From Maniola hyperantus (Eukaryota; Arthropoda; Insecta; Lepidoptera; Nymphalidae): a DNA stretch of 64,000 nucleotides. A program made the translations under genes and the position numbers. The stretch is from assembly GCF_902806685.2 (NCBI RefSeq), contig NC_048538.1:8122001-8186000 (forward strand). Reading direction: 5' to 3'. Of the stretch, positions 46,816 through 58,194 are shown one piece after another (position 1 is the first letter of the stretch; each line of letters opens with the position of its first letter). The notes under the pieces are model-generated. The model had not been told where the DNA came from. It saw nothing but the letters and a program-made list of their open reading frames with translations, and searched no databases.

Positions 46816-47167
46816 TACTGATATTCTATGAAATATATCTCAACATAAAAAATTTAATGTTTCAAATTTTTGTTATATTGCATGAACTCTTTGGGCTGAG
46901 ATTGAAGTAAAATAATATAAATAAAACATCACACGAATGTGCAATGTGCATACGCATCTCTTGAGCTTTATGAGAGCCTGGTACATAAATGCAATGCAGA
47001 CTGGCGCGGTTCAGTTGCGAGCTAATTTGGTACTTTAGCGGCGACCTTTAGAGGACACGATTATCGCATAAGGCACATGGTCCACTGCTGACGAGGAAGC
47101 AACTAGCTATCGAGTATTTACTTGCTCAAAAACGTACAATCGATGTATGATTCCGTGTCAATAAGAG
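46816..47167. other. No gene seen
   Basis: Mixed-composition DNA. Confidence 0.35.
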
Positions 47168-47590
47168 AAAAAAAACCGGCCAAGTGCGAGTCAGGCTCGC
47201 GCACCGAGGGTTCCGTACTACAGTCGTATTTTTTCAACATTTTGCACGATAATGCAAAAACTATGATGCATAAAAATAAATAAAAATCTTTTTTAGAACG
47301 CACAGGTACCCTTTCATATGATACCCCACTTGATATAGTTTTACTTCGAAAATTGAAAATACTAATTATTAGTTCATGACCACAATTTAATTTTTTTGTG
47401 TGATGTAACTCCTTGTGAGATTTAACCTTATGTCTGCTTTAAGACCTACCTACCTGCCAAATTTCATGATTCTATGTCAACGGGAAGTACCCTGTAGGTT
47501 TCTTGACAGACAGAGAAACAGACAACAAAGTGAGTGAAAGTGAAGTGATAAGGGTTCCTTTTTTCCTTTTGAGGTACGGAACCCTAAAAA
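47168..47590 (-). repeat. Family C, minus, near full-length
   Basis: 'aaaaaccggccaagtgcgag' to 'tttgaggtacggaaccctaa'. Confidence 0.85.
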
Positions 47591-48214
47591 TAATTAATAG
47601 TTGATTGCTGACTGTGCACACTGTCGATGTCGGCGAGAACATACCACTAGTTTATCGTAGCGACAAAAGCTATAAAACAAAACTCGCTCAGCGACGCTCT
47701 CTTGGCGGTCAAAGTGTTCGCGCTGTTTGCGCAGAAATTAAAATAATGAATGTCATCGCATTCGCACGCTCACTCAGCGACAAAACTATCCCCACTATAC
47801 ACGTCGCTTCTCGTTGCACGCAGCTTACCAACGCGTTTTTAGTTTTAGCTCAATTCTCGCTCGTCAGCAGCGGTCGGACTTAGACCTATACGAACGAAAT
47901 CGATAACTTGACAAATATCTAGTTTGTGTGTCATAATATTATGTTGATCTGGTATGCTGGTTTTTGTTACAAATATAATAGATACAAAAAATATATGTAA
48001 CTAATATAATGTAAATTGTAGTACAATATTTTACTAGAACAGATGAAGCAGCGAGGAATACTTAGGTAGAATTCATCAAGAAACCAGTGTGATGCGAACT
48101 TTAAATACATCTTAATAATCCTGTTAATTATTGAGATAACTACTCGTATGTAAGCTGCTGATCCCCGCGACTTTATTTGTTCGTTTAAGTATTTAGATTT
48201 TTAAAGATAGCTTT
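47591..48214. other. Unassigned; TATA-like word at 47671-47677
   Basis: tataaaa at 47671 is followed by moderately GC-rich DNA to 47880 and a 92-codon frame (47605-47883) with no domain. A core promoter is possible but unsupported downstream. Confidence 0.25.
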
Positions 48215-48445
48215 GGAATATCTTAAAACCTTTCTTACGGTACCGAGCCTACGGTATAGAGAAAACCTACACGTGAAATTTCGAGTTTCTAGATCCAACC
48301 GTCAGTCAGTCATAGTACTTCATTACTTGTCTATATTATAAAGAAAAGTTCTGTGCAAAATTTCAACTTTCTAGGTCCAAGGGTTTGGGATGGGTGTAGA
48401 TGAATCAGTCAGTGAGTCAGAACTTTTCTTTTTACATATTTAGAT
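48215..48445. repeat. Family A-like repeats, diverged
   Basis: 'gtgaaatttcgagtttctag', (cagt)n at 48302-48313 and 'ttcaactttctaggtccaag' in two related blocks. Confidence 0.5.
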
Positions 48446-48996
48446 AGTATCCTTATATTTTTATTTTTGTACATGTATTATTTAACAATCTGGCCTTCAT
48501 TAGTGCGATGAATACATGTATTATTACTGTTTTGTAAAATGAGTTATGCGAACAGAACAAACACATTAAAATCACCCGTGCAACGACCCGGTGGTAGGGA
48601 CCGTGAACACACGAGTAGATATCGAAGTTTGAATGACGTAGCAGGGACGAGGACGTGACAATGTCACGGCGCGACGCCCACCTAGCAATCCTATTATCCT
48701 GGTAACGAAAATTTATTTAGCAACCTTCTCGCACGGCCGAATAAGTTTTTAAAGTACCTACTTACTTTTGAAAGTTTCAATGCAAGCGGGTGAATTGTTC
48801 CGTACCTCAAAAGGAAAAAAGGAACCCTTATACTTGGACGATTTAACCTAAGGACGCGCCTCGCATGATTATTCCCCTCTGTCAATAGTAATGGATTTTT
48901 AATCCACTGCGTTTATAAACACTGTTTGCGGAATCGATTTTGTCATTGTCAGAATCGTTTTCGATGTGTGACGACGTCTTACACGCTGGGTGAAAA
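48446..48996. other. Unassigned; family C scrap at about 48800-48835
   Basis: 'tccgtacctcaaaaggaaaa' is the scrap. A small GC-rich patch lies at 48590-48690. The last 100 bases would be the upstream region of the THAP pseudogene. Confidence 0.4.
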
Positions 48997-49698
48997 ATGC
49001 CTGTTTGTGCCGTTAGTGAGTGCAAGAACAAATCAAACACATCAAATTTATAAAAAGATGGAATTTCATTTCATAAGTAAGTATTTTTGGTGTAATAAAC
49101 GCTTTCTATAAATTAAATTACATAAATTATTATAATAAAATAACAATCGAGAACTTTACCGATTCAGTAATTGAGTACGTAATAATTCGGTAGAAACGAG
49201 TCGCTCCTCACGAGACTATATTTTGTTTTTTCTAAACAATTGCAACCCTCGATATATACAAATTAGGTTAAAATTTGAATACGCGTGAACAGCATGAAAT
49301 TACGTAGTAGTACGATAGTGATTGCGGTTCGATTATCGATATCGATGAAAACATTTCTTTATTATTAACGACTAATTACCGTCTTCAAGTCAAGTAAAGA
49401 ATAGTTATTATTAATTACCATAATTTTTTCGCTACCTATACTTGTAATAAAACTGGTCGATTTCTGTGATTTCACGTACTTAATACATTTAAAAAAAAAA
49501 AAGCAACGCAATTTTAGTGATAGGCGCGAAACGGGATAGGGTGTCTCTGAACTGGGTAATATGTACCTAAAAGGTGTACCTTTCTCAAGGATGAGGATCA
49601 GGTAATATTTATCATAATCGTTTTATTTTTACAGATTTCCTAAAGACGCCACTTTAAAAATGAAGTGGGCACAATTGTGCGATCGAATACTACGATGA
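48997..49698 (+). pseudogene. THAP-domain gene fragment with intron and nonsense codon
   Basis: The ATG at 48997 in a good context (gaaaaatgc) starts MPVCAVSECKNKS, a THAP zinc-finger N-terminus with its first cysteine pair (C4, C9). An in-frame TAA lies at 49051-49053; the frame then continues as KDGISFH. Exon 1 ends at 49076 before gtaagt. Exon 2 begins at 49635 after ttttacag and restores the frame with FPKDATLKMKWAQLC, the conserved F-P and K-W blocks of THAP domains. The frame stops at TGA 49696-49698, before the second metal-binding C-x2-H pair. THAP domains bind DNA in host factors and in P-element-like transposases; which source this had is unclear. Confidence 0.75.
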
Positions 49699-50064
49699 AT
49701 ACGCTACGCTGACCAAACACTGGTTTTAAGTAATTAAGTACTAGTAATAAATTCTTACTTCTACTTTTGTTTCTGAAAAACTATCGATATATTTTAAAAT
49801 ATCGATACGGTAGCATCGGCAAATCAATTTGACTGTCCTTGTCTTACACTCGTAATGTCTTGTATGTTGATGTATATAACTTATTAGTGTGCGTAAAAAT
49901 GTAGTAGTGTTGAAGATTTAGATATGTGTGTGTTAATATGACACAAACTTTGTTGAGTGAGTGTGTCAAGTTGTCTATGTAGTGTTTCCTCGTCCCGCAA
50001 CAAAAGTGACAGAAATTTTTATTCGTAATATAGGCGCGTTACAAGTCCATAGGTTAAATCGTCC
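49699..50064. other. No gene seen
   Basis: AT-rich DNA; no continuation of the THAP frame was recognised. Confidence 0.35.
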
Positions 50065-50400
50065 AAGCCCTTATAGGATCACTTTGCTGTCTGTCTGTCC
50101 TGTCTGTCCGTCTGGTCCGTCTTTCTGTTTGTCCGTCTGTCGTGTCTGTCAAGAAAACCTATAGGGTATTTCTCGTTGACCAACAATCATAAAATTTGGC
50201 AGGTACGAGTATTATAGCAAAAATGAAGGTAATCCGAAAACCGTGAATTTGTGGTTACATCACAAAAAAAATTAAAATGTGTTCATGAACAAATAATAAT
50301 TAGTATTTTTAATTTCAAGTAAGATACCAAGTGGGATATACCAAGTGGTGGAGTTTCATATGAAAGGACTTTACCTGTACAATTCTAAAAAAATATATTA
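50065..50400 (+). repeat. Family C, 5' end missing
   Basis: 'cccttataggatcactttgc', gtctgtctgtcctgtctgtc, 'gttgaccaacaatcataaaa', ending near 'ggactttacctgtac'. Its 3' end abuts P2. Confidence 0.75.
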
Positions 50401-50612
50401 AAAAACCGACTTCCAAAACCACTACAAAGTAATAAATAATTTTTATTTCTACACGTGTACCTATGTATGGTGAGTTGGGCCGAGCTTCACGTTTTGATTT
50501 CTAGTTTCGTTTATTATGCTCACCCGACTTCAAACATACATACACGTGTAGAAATAAAAATTATTTATTACTTTTTAGTGGTTTTGGAAGTCAGTTTTTT
50601 AATATATTTTTT
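50387..50612. mobile_element. Foldback element P2
   Basis: Arms of about 72 bp start from 'aatatattaaaaaaccgact' and its inverse. They run through 'ccaaaaccactacaaagtaa' and 'tttctacacgtgta' around an 80-bp centre. The accgacttc word near each end links it with P1. Confidence 0.8.
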
Positions 50613-50639
50613 ATTTTAAACTTTTTAGTGTAAGTAGTA

Positions 50640-50940
50640 ATTGCTTGGTACCTAAAATATCAGTTCACCAGCAAAACTTTCCAAATCCACACGGCTTAGG
50701 AGTTCAGTTCCTTGCAGCATCAGGATAGAAGAGTTGGGACTTGTAATTCAATAGCAAAGTGTATGCTATGCATTCACAATAATATTTCATTAGGAACAGT
50801 TCCTGATCTCTATGGTTTAGTAGTGCTGTACCCTGCATCATCAGGTTTGAGGATTTGGGACTTGGCGTGTATTCATGAAGCCGTTGCTTGATACCTAAAA
50901 TATCAATTCACCATCAGAAATTTCTTATTGTTGAGTTGAA
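50640..50940 (+). repeat. Family G repeat
   Basis: Two similar sub-blocks: 'ttccttgcagcatcaggata' / 'gaagagttgggacttg' and 'accctgcatcatcaggtttg' / 'aggatttgggacttgg'. Each is near a 'ggtacctaaaatatcag'-like phrase. Confidence 0.55.
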
Positions 50941-50954
50941 TTTTCAAAAATATT

Positions 50955-51085
50955 TTCTTAGCGGATGTCTCCACGTTATAATAGCCATCTGCATGCCAAA
51001 TTTCAACCTGACCTGTCCAGTAGTTTGGGCTGTGCGTGCAGTATAGATCAGTCAGGTCAGCTTTTCCTATTACATACATATAGAT
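50955..51085 (-). repeat. Family A, minus
   Basis: 'cttagcggatgtctccacgt', 'catgccaaatttcaacctga', 'gatcagtcaggtcag', ending 'acatacatatagat'. Confidence 0.65.
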
Positions 51086-52593
51086 ATCATGGATTTGTCA
51101 TAGTAGGTATGTGTGGCGATTTCCATTTCGAATCAAATCATTCAGTCAGCAGTTTTTTGAAAATTGTACAGAAAATTAGTGTTCGGATCTTGGCCATTCC
51201 ACTTCCGACCCGGTAGCCGGGACTAAGGTGTTGCGATCCTCTGCCACTGCCCTACCATGCGACAAGGAACAGCAGCGGCTGCGACAAGAGTTGCAAGCAG
51301 CAGTAATTTTCTTGGTCATTAAACATGCCATTTTGAGAGTTCGCACGACCGTATACTTCCATTGACTCGCTCGGTTAAAACTCTGCAAACAAAATTATCT
51401 CTATACTTAATGTGATGCATCGCGACATGGTCACTGCTGCCGGGTCGCGACTGCCAACATTCCATAGAACGTATTAGTAACATTTGTAAAATAAAGTAGG
51501 TAAGTACCTAACGAAAAACTTTGTCTATTCTTCGTAGTCGCAAGCATTCTCCTATTTCGCTTGTTGTTGACAGCTTGTTTACTTAATATCGAGTATTGTA
51601 AAAGTCAATATCTAAAAAACATTTCAGTCGATGTTTTGTAAACGACACGATTCGTGGGCGACTGGGTCAACGGACGCGTGGATAAAAATAAAGAGACCCT
51701 GAATAGGTATGGCGTGTTCGAAAATATCGACATGGGAGCCACAACACGTCAGTTAATCTCGTTACAGCACGTAAACATGAGCCTACTCATTTTGTGTTTG
51801 CTCCTAATTCACTATTCGGAGCGATTTAATATAAATAGTCTTGCATATTGCTGTTTAAAAACTCAAAATCTTACCTTATAAAAACATAGGGCGGAAGAAA
51901 TTAGAAGACGAACTCCTAAATAATGCTTTTTTTACCATTTTCGTACGAAAGCCTGAAAATATGTAATAAATTAAGCAAACCTCACCAAGACGAAAATCAC
52001 ACTAAGTTTAAGTTGCAGGAAAAGCTTGTAAAATCTATCTCTGGTGACTGGTCACGGAAGCACCACATTAATCGATACTTTCGAATATAAATGCTGAGTA
52101 TTCCTTAATTCTAGCTATACAAGTGTATTTTTACCAAGGACCAACCCCTCCGACCGTGAGACGAGACGCCTTGAGCAGACGTTTCCGGGTGCATCCCTGC
52201 ATCGATCGACCGTGACCATGGCAACGCGCGCTGAGTGCGTGGGTCAGGGCGTGATACTTTAGATATCCAGCTACATATGTATTGGTAATAAGTGCATTTT
52301 AGTCTGCAGCCTTTGGTATTTGATAATAATTTATATGTAAAACTCATTGTGTTACCTATAATGATAAAATTCAGTTTGAAAATCAATCAAAATAGAACAA
52401 ACAACAACTAAAATGACACATTGTTTCACAGTTCAACAGTGTTTCACAGTATTGTTACGTTCATAATACGACGTGCATATCGTGCTTGGTGATGAGTAAG
52501 ACAGAAGATAGAAACGTATGAGAGTAGGAGAAATAGAGCTCTACAAATGTGAACTAAGTGTTTCCTAGTTTCAAATCTTCATTTATATATACG
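51086..52593. other. No gene seen; GC-richer at about 51180-51300 and 52130-52260
   Basis: Short open frames without domains. Confidence 0.3.
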
Positions 52594-52775
52594 GTCCCGC
52601 AAATTGCTATTACGCTGGAACCAGGTCTCATTAACATCGAAATGACGTCATTTTGATGTCAGCCGAAATAAAAATATCTTGAATATCATTCGTGACAAAT
52701 ATACCATCGGCTCGAAACTCAGTCTAGTGCTGACGACACTAAAACGGTGGCCACGCGCATTAGCAATTTGCGGTA
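52594..52775. mobile_element. MITE M4, copy 2
   Basis: gtcccgcaaattgctatt at the left and 'tagcaatttgcggtac' at the right. Inverted relative to copy 1, and about 23 bp longer. Confidence 0.75.
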
Positions 52776-53339
52776 CTTTACGTGTGTAGCATATCTACTT
52801 CTTTTTTATTTTTGAAACATTACAATACGATTTCTGACTGATACAAAATCTGTTTTAAAATACGTAGTAGGCACGTATTTATTTATGTACGTGTTATGTA
52901 CGTAAATACGTACCTTAAGTATGTATTTTCTTTGAATAGCTCTAGCAAATTGTTCTTTGGAGTAACCCACATGATCCTTAGTCACAATGGCACTGGCATT
53001 GAATTATGTTCTTATACTATTGTGAAGTTCAATAGTGTTGTAGTAATCGTTATTGTTTGAGACATTTACGTATATTTAAAAATAAAACTAGCTGATCCAT
53101 ATTTAAATCTACTGCATGGAAATGAATAAATACATCTGTAACTTTTTCATTTTGATAAAGACCCTATTATGTGCAAGTAGTTGTACTACCTTCTTTTCCT
53201 GATAAATCACACTATTATTTTTGTCTTATCGCTTTACCATTTTGAGCTTTTAACGATAAGAGCGCTACCAGCGCCACGTGTATAAGCTAGTATACTTACC
53301 TATGAAATTCAAATCTTAATAACTAAAACCATCGTGATC
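52776..53339. other. No gene seen
   Basis: AT-rich DNA with small family A/B end-like scraps near 53090 and 53280 (aagctagtat). Confidence 0.35.
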
Positions 53340-53525
53340 AACCCATCCGCACTGGTCCGCTAGAGAGCATGGGTCTCCTTTCAGAATGAGAAGGCTTTAA
53401 TAAGGCCATAGTTTGCCATGCTGGTCCAGTGCGGATTGGCAGACATTACAGAACTATTATAGAGAAATCTCTAGGCATTTCCTTACTATGTTTTCCTTCA
53501 TTATTAAAGCAAATGATATCTAATT
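53340..53525 (-). mobile_element. SINE body, minus, headless
   Basis: 'gggtctcctttcagaatgag', 'ggtccagtgcggattggcag' and 'actatgttttccttcatta' mirror the SINE at 39940-40235. Confidence 0.65.
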
Positions 53526-53554
53526 GCTTAATGTAATATTTTATATATTACTAG

Positions 53555-53790
53555 CATGATGCCCGCAGCTTCGTCCGCGTGAAATTAGATTTTTAAAATC
53601 CCGAGTGAACTCTTTGATTTTCTTGGATAAAAAGTATCCTATGTCACTCTCCTGGACTCTATCTATACCCATGCAATCAAAATCAAAATGCATGCAAAAG
53701 CACGTCAATCCGTTGCACCGTTGCGACGTGATTGAAGGACAAACCAATAAACCACAAATAAACAGCACTTTCGCATTTTAATAAGGGTAC
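53555..53790 (+). repeat. Family B, plus
   Basis: 'catgatgcccgcagcttcgt' to 'cgcattttaataagggtac', with a small insertion (caatcaaaatcaaaatg) at 53675-53691. Confidence 0.85.
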
Positions 53791-54680
53791 TGATGATTAG
53801 GTACCTGCTAGCGGATACGGCATGTGCTACTACGCTAAAAAAACCTTTAAACCCATCTTCACATTATTGTCTTTCTAATGCAACCGGTTTGGGCACATGG
53901 GTTGGATAGTTTCAGTCTATAACGGACAGGTAGAATTTTTTTTTTAATTACAAAAAAGTAGTGCCTACCTAACTTTTTCAAGTTAGCCAATCTATTAGAT
54001 ATTTTCTTACAATATAGGTATATAGGTATGCAAAACTGTGTTACTTGTGTAACTGAGCTGCATACAGTTTGCAATAAAGAGATTTCTTATCAGTGACCTT
54101 CAGTGCAGCAGCAATAGCGCAGATGCAAAAAAACAATATTTTAGATGCGAGTTTCCAAGCGTAAGATTTACCTACTGAGATACCTTCTTGTTTAGTAGAC
54201 AAATAATAATTTGTCTGAATTTATTATCAGTCATCATAATATTATGAATGTTTGTACTTGTTTTGCCTACATAAGGATAGAAAAAATACGATTATGCTGG
54301 AAAAAAACCACTTGTAAGTAAATGATGAGAATAAACTTGAATAATATTAAAACGAAGCCTGATGGGCCAAAAAAATAAGTAACTAACAGTTTCCTTAATT
54401 ACCTACCTATTCACTAAGAAAAAACATTTTAAAAGTATTTTAATGTACACGTAGTATTGTAATGTAACGGGTACATACCACGATTAATTTTTATTTTTGT
54501 TTGTAGATATTTACGGGTCTGCGGTGCTGCGAGAGATGCACCAGATTCAACATCTTTTTGAACTAAATAGAATAAATAAATAAATAAATTATAAAAACTA
54601 AAAATTGCCAGAATGTGGTACTAGAAACATATTTCTATATTATTTTCACATTACAAAAGTCCGCGACAGGTCGAGATGGC
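53791..54680. other. No gene seen
   Basis: AT-rich DNA. Confidence 0.4.
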
Positions 54681-55020
54681 AATCAGTGTATGAGGCGGGG
54701 GGACGCCCTGCACACCCGCACGTCGACCTCGCTCGCCCGCACCGGTGGCCCTACCGAGGTTGTTTGACAGCTACAATGTCACGATCGCAATCATCTCTGA
54801 TTGGTTAATGCTCGCTCACTATTGGCCACAATGCATTGTTGCTCATTGTTGCAACAAGAATCGCACAAATTCAGCCAATCAGAACAATTGAGATTGTAAT
54901 AATGATTGATGCAGGTTTTTGACAATCGCCCCGCGGCCGGGTTAGCGCGGGAACTGTGCAGGTGAGCGGGGCTTGCCCTCCCCGATTGTCATCTCGATGT
55001 GTCGCGTACTATACCTACTC
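54681..55020. other. GC-rich and CCAAT-containing segment
   Basis: Two GC-rich blocks (54690-54760, 54930-55005) bracket a stretch with ctgattggtt, ctattggcc and gccaatcag, a set of direct and inverted CCAAT words. Part of the right block resembles DNA at 26980. Regulatory element or MITE. Confidence 0.35.
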
Positions 55021-55411
55021 GTATAAGTGTATAGATATACCTACATACTTTGTTTCAAATGTTTCCACTCGAGCTACATTTCGGACGACACCAGTGACTA
55101 GTGAATACCAAACCGACAGAAAATTGCTTGTTACGATCGGGCCTTGACCTTGTCGGACACTTGATGTACGTAGGTACGTACGTCGGTACACGTATGATAT
55201 CTAGTTTAATTTTGCTTCCTATATAGACCGACACCGGTAGTATTTTCAGTTCGTGTGCTTTGACCGTGAGAACCACCGATTCGCTCCGATGACGGATGTG
55301 CAAATCTAAAAATAACGATTTTATATAAATCGCTGTAGCTACTGGTAGTTGGTATTGGACAATTGATGGCAGCTCTTCTCGTTTCTAAATATTTAATGTA
55401 TCGGTGTATAG
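55021..55411. other. No gene seen
   Basis: Mixed DNA. Confidence 0.35.
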
Positions 55412-55592
55412 ATGCAGCAGCTTGTAATACAGGGCAAGATAAAAGGCAGACCTAGACCCGGCCGTAGACGAACATTCGCCAGTGGTTTAACATGAGTAAA
55501 AGGTCACTGTTTAGGGCAGCGATGAACAAAATCCTGTCAGCCTTAATGAGTGCCAACCTCCGGTAGGAGATGGCACCAGAAGAAGAAAAAGA
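55412..55592 (+). pseudogene. RTE-like LINE C-terminus, frameshifted
   Basis: MQQLVIQGKIKGRP begins at 55412 in one frame. After a shift near 55470 a second frame reads NIRQWFNM and then LFRAAMNKILSALMSANLR, with a stop at 55564-55566. This order matches the C-terminal tail of lepidopteran RTE-type LINEs. The closing 'gatggcaccagaagaagaa' is the usual 3' end. Confidence 0.75.
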
Positions 55593-55630
55593 ATATAGTG
55601 GGCATTATTGCTACTTTTAAATTATTTTCA

Positions 55631-56292
55631 TTTTTAACCGACTTCAAAAAAAGGAGGAGGTTCTCAATTCGTCGGAATCTTTTTTTTTTTTTTTTTATTT
55701 TTTTTTTTATGTATGTTCCCCGATTACTCAAAAACGCCTGGACCGATTTTGAAATTCTTTTTTGTTTGAAAGGGTATACTTCAAAGTTGGTCCCATTTCA
55801 ATTTGGTGAAGATCTGATGAACATCTTCGAAGATAGATACTGGAACTCCTCAACGGATAAGAGTAAATTGCTCGCGATCAGTGTAATAGCTTAGTAAACA
55901 GTAGATTTTTAACCAGTCATAGCATATTCCATGGGGCCACTAAAAATTGTGAAATAAATTTTTTTACAAAAAAAATAAAAACCGACTTCGTTACATAAAC
56001 ACTAAAAATTGAAAAATAATTTAATTTATTACCGAATATATTATGTATACAAGAGTTAATATAGTTCCATAATAATATTTTTGGTGTCGGTGCCAATGAG
56101 GTGCCATTGTGGAGTCTCATAAAAATATGAAGTCTAGACGATTCGCGCAGCTAAGCTAATTGGCACCGGCACCAAAAAGTATTATTATGGAACTATATTA
56201 ACTCTTGTATACATAATATATTCGGTAATAAATTAAATTATTTTTCAATTTTTAGTGTTTAGGTAACGAAGTCGGTTTTTATTTTTTTTGTA
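55631..56292 (+). mobile_element. 662-bp repeat element P1, copy 2
   Basis: Inverted relative to 29312-29973 and identical in length. Starts tttttaaccgacttc and ends ttttttttgta. The palindromic half is at about 55966-56292. Confidence 0.8.
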
Positions 56293-56359
56293 ATAATAAT
56301 TTTATTATTATTTATATTCACAGTGATTTCATACTTATCACGGAATTTGATTTTTCAAT

Positions 56360-56515
56360 TTTTAACGCGTAAAATTTAACTCCTCACGCGCCATTTTAAC
56401 TTTTTGTGTCAAATTTCATGTCAAAAGTACGATTTTAATCCTTATTTTAAAAGGTGAACCGTACTTTTGACATGACAGTTGACCCATAGAGTTAAAATGG
56501 CGGGCGAGGAGTCAT
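56360..56515. mobile_element. Small foldback MITE M6
   Basis: 'aactcctcacgcgccatttt' faces 'aaaatggcgggcgaggagt', and 'catgtcaaaagtacgat' faces 'gtacttttgacatg'. Confidence 0.7.
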
Positions 56516-56599
56516 CTGTACGGACGTGGTACGGACTATACAATCGTTTGCTAGGTACATTAATATAACTAGAAATTATAATCGAGACCGACATCGTTT

Positions 56600-56870
56600 T
56601 GTTAAACTGAGGTTAAACTTTGGGCGTCTGGCAAGGGGTTGCCACAATGCCTGGCAATACATGACGTGGTTTCTAATATTGTTCCGAAGATATTTTACAC
56701 CTTTATTACCTGTTATGTCCCAAAGCCACCATGAACCAAACTTCATAGTCGCTGATCGTTCCTCCCTGTGTTGGGGACAATACGCAGAGAAACTTTCAGC
56801 TTTTATAAAAGAACGAAGGTCTGGCACACGCTGGCTCTCTCTCTATTCGGTACGATTTTATATTATACTT
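56600..56870 (+). repeat. Family R, longest copy
   Basis: 'gggcgtctggcaaggggttg', 'gtcccaaagccaccatgaac', 'gacaatacgcagagaaactt', 'cgaaggtctggcacacgc'. It shows how copies at 29205, 42765 and 61083 fit together. Confidence 0.7.
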
Positions 56871-57483
56871 TGTTCGTTTACTTAAATTTTCAATGTCAAT
56901 CACATTACGCATTTAATACAAATGACCGTGACCTGTGCTCGGTCAAATTTATAAGGGGTGGCAGGGATCCAAGTGAAGGCCGACTTTGGAGGCAGGGTCG
57001 GTAGGGAGAATTTAACTCGAATTCATTTGTTACTTGTTACCGACCACCCCGATATAACTTGAAACGTTTTTGGAATCTTGTTCCTTTTTCCACATAACTA
57101 ATATTACTACCTATTTGCGCAAATACTAATACTTGCTCCACAAAAATTATAATAAGACATGATTTTTACCTGTAATTTTATAAGTATTTTTCTCTCCTTT
57201 CCGTAAGCTCTGTGTACCTTTTTTTGTTCTTCTTTATTCAATAGTACCTAGTAATCTGTAAATTATCTCTATATGTATATTATTCTGTCTAATTAACAGA
57301 CAGAAATTTTGTTAGCCGTTGGTCTTAAATGTGTAATTCATCCATTATTGTTTTCAAGTATTATTTCGTCCAGTGCGTATTTCATAGAATTTAAGATTGA
57401 ATAGGAATTGGAAAAAATACAATTAAATTTCTAAGACTTGGACACTAAAATAACAGTCTATATAATTTGTATACATATAAAAT
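56871..57483. other. No gene seen
   Basis: AT-rich DNA. Confidence 0.35.
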
Positions 57484-57578
57484 ACTAGCTGATGCCAGCG
57501 ACTTCGTCCGCGTGATTGAAGGACAAACCAACAAACCAAGAAACAAACACGCTTTCGCATTTATAATAAGGGTACTGA
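57484..57578 (+). repeat. Family B with middle deleted
   Basis: The head (actagctgatgccagcgact) joins directly to the tail (tgattgaaggacaaaccaac). Confidence 0.8.
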
Positions 57579-57920
57579 TTGTGATACGATGTATCTGTGC
57601 TATGGAGCAATGTGCGAATATTACAATTTATAAGTGTTGCGAGTGACGCGAGGTGACCTCCGGCAAGGTTGCATGCCACTTCCCTGTGTATTCTATCGTT
57701 TATTACGTAGCTATATACTTAGTACGCTGTCATAATATGCTATACAAACATGTACTTAGGTATTTTATTTGCTACGGATCTTTGTTTTTGTTCTCAGATT
57801 CGGCTGGAACAAAATAATTTTACTTACATCAAAATTAATCATTTAATAGTGTTGTTAATTTGATAAACAAATCTGCTATAAGACCATGCATAGAACCTGA
57901 ACCTAACCCCTTATGCTTTT
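57579..57920. other. No gene seen
   Basis: AT-rich DNA. Confidence 0.4.
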
Positions 57921-58194
57921 GCCGACCTCCATGGCACAGTGATGGCATAAAGTCCGCGGTTTAATTTCCGGCAGGGACAATTAGGGAATTTATTATTTCT
58001 ATTTTGCCTCTAGTCTAGTCAGGTGGGAGGTTTCAGCCGTGGTAAGCTACCACCCTGCCGGCAAAGCTGTGCCAAGCGATTTAGCGTTCTGGTACGACGA
58101 TGCCGCGTATGTTTATTGAAACTGCCATACCTCTTCCAAGTTATCTCGTTTCCATCTTAGACTGAATCATCACTTACCACCAGATGAGATCATT
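57921..58194 (+). mobile_element. tRNA-headed SINE family S, near full-length
   Basis: The A-box-like tggcacagtga (57932-57942) and a degenerate B box ggtttaatttcc (57958-57969) mark a tRNA-derived head. The body has 'cagccgtggtaagctaccac' and 'ccaagcgatttagcgttc', and the 3' part has 'gtttccatcttagactga' and 'ccaccagatgagat'. The B box has lost the canonical gttcga core, so the copy is probably silent. Confidence 0.7.

Noticed and set aside
47605..47883. 92-codon frame near a TATA-like word
   Set aside because: The frame starts upstream of the TATA-like word, so the two do not form a gene model; no domain.
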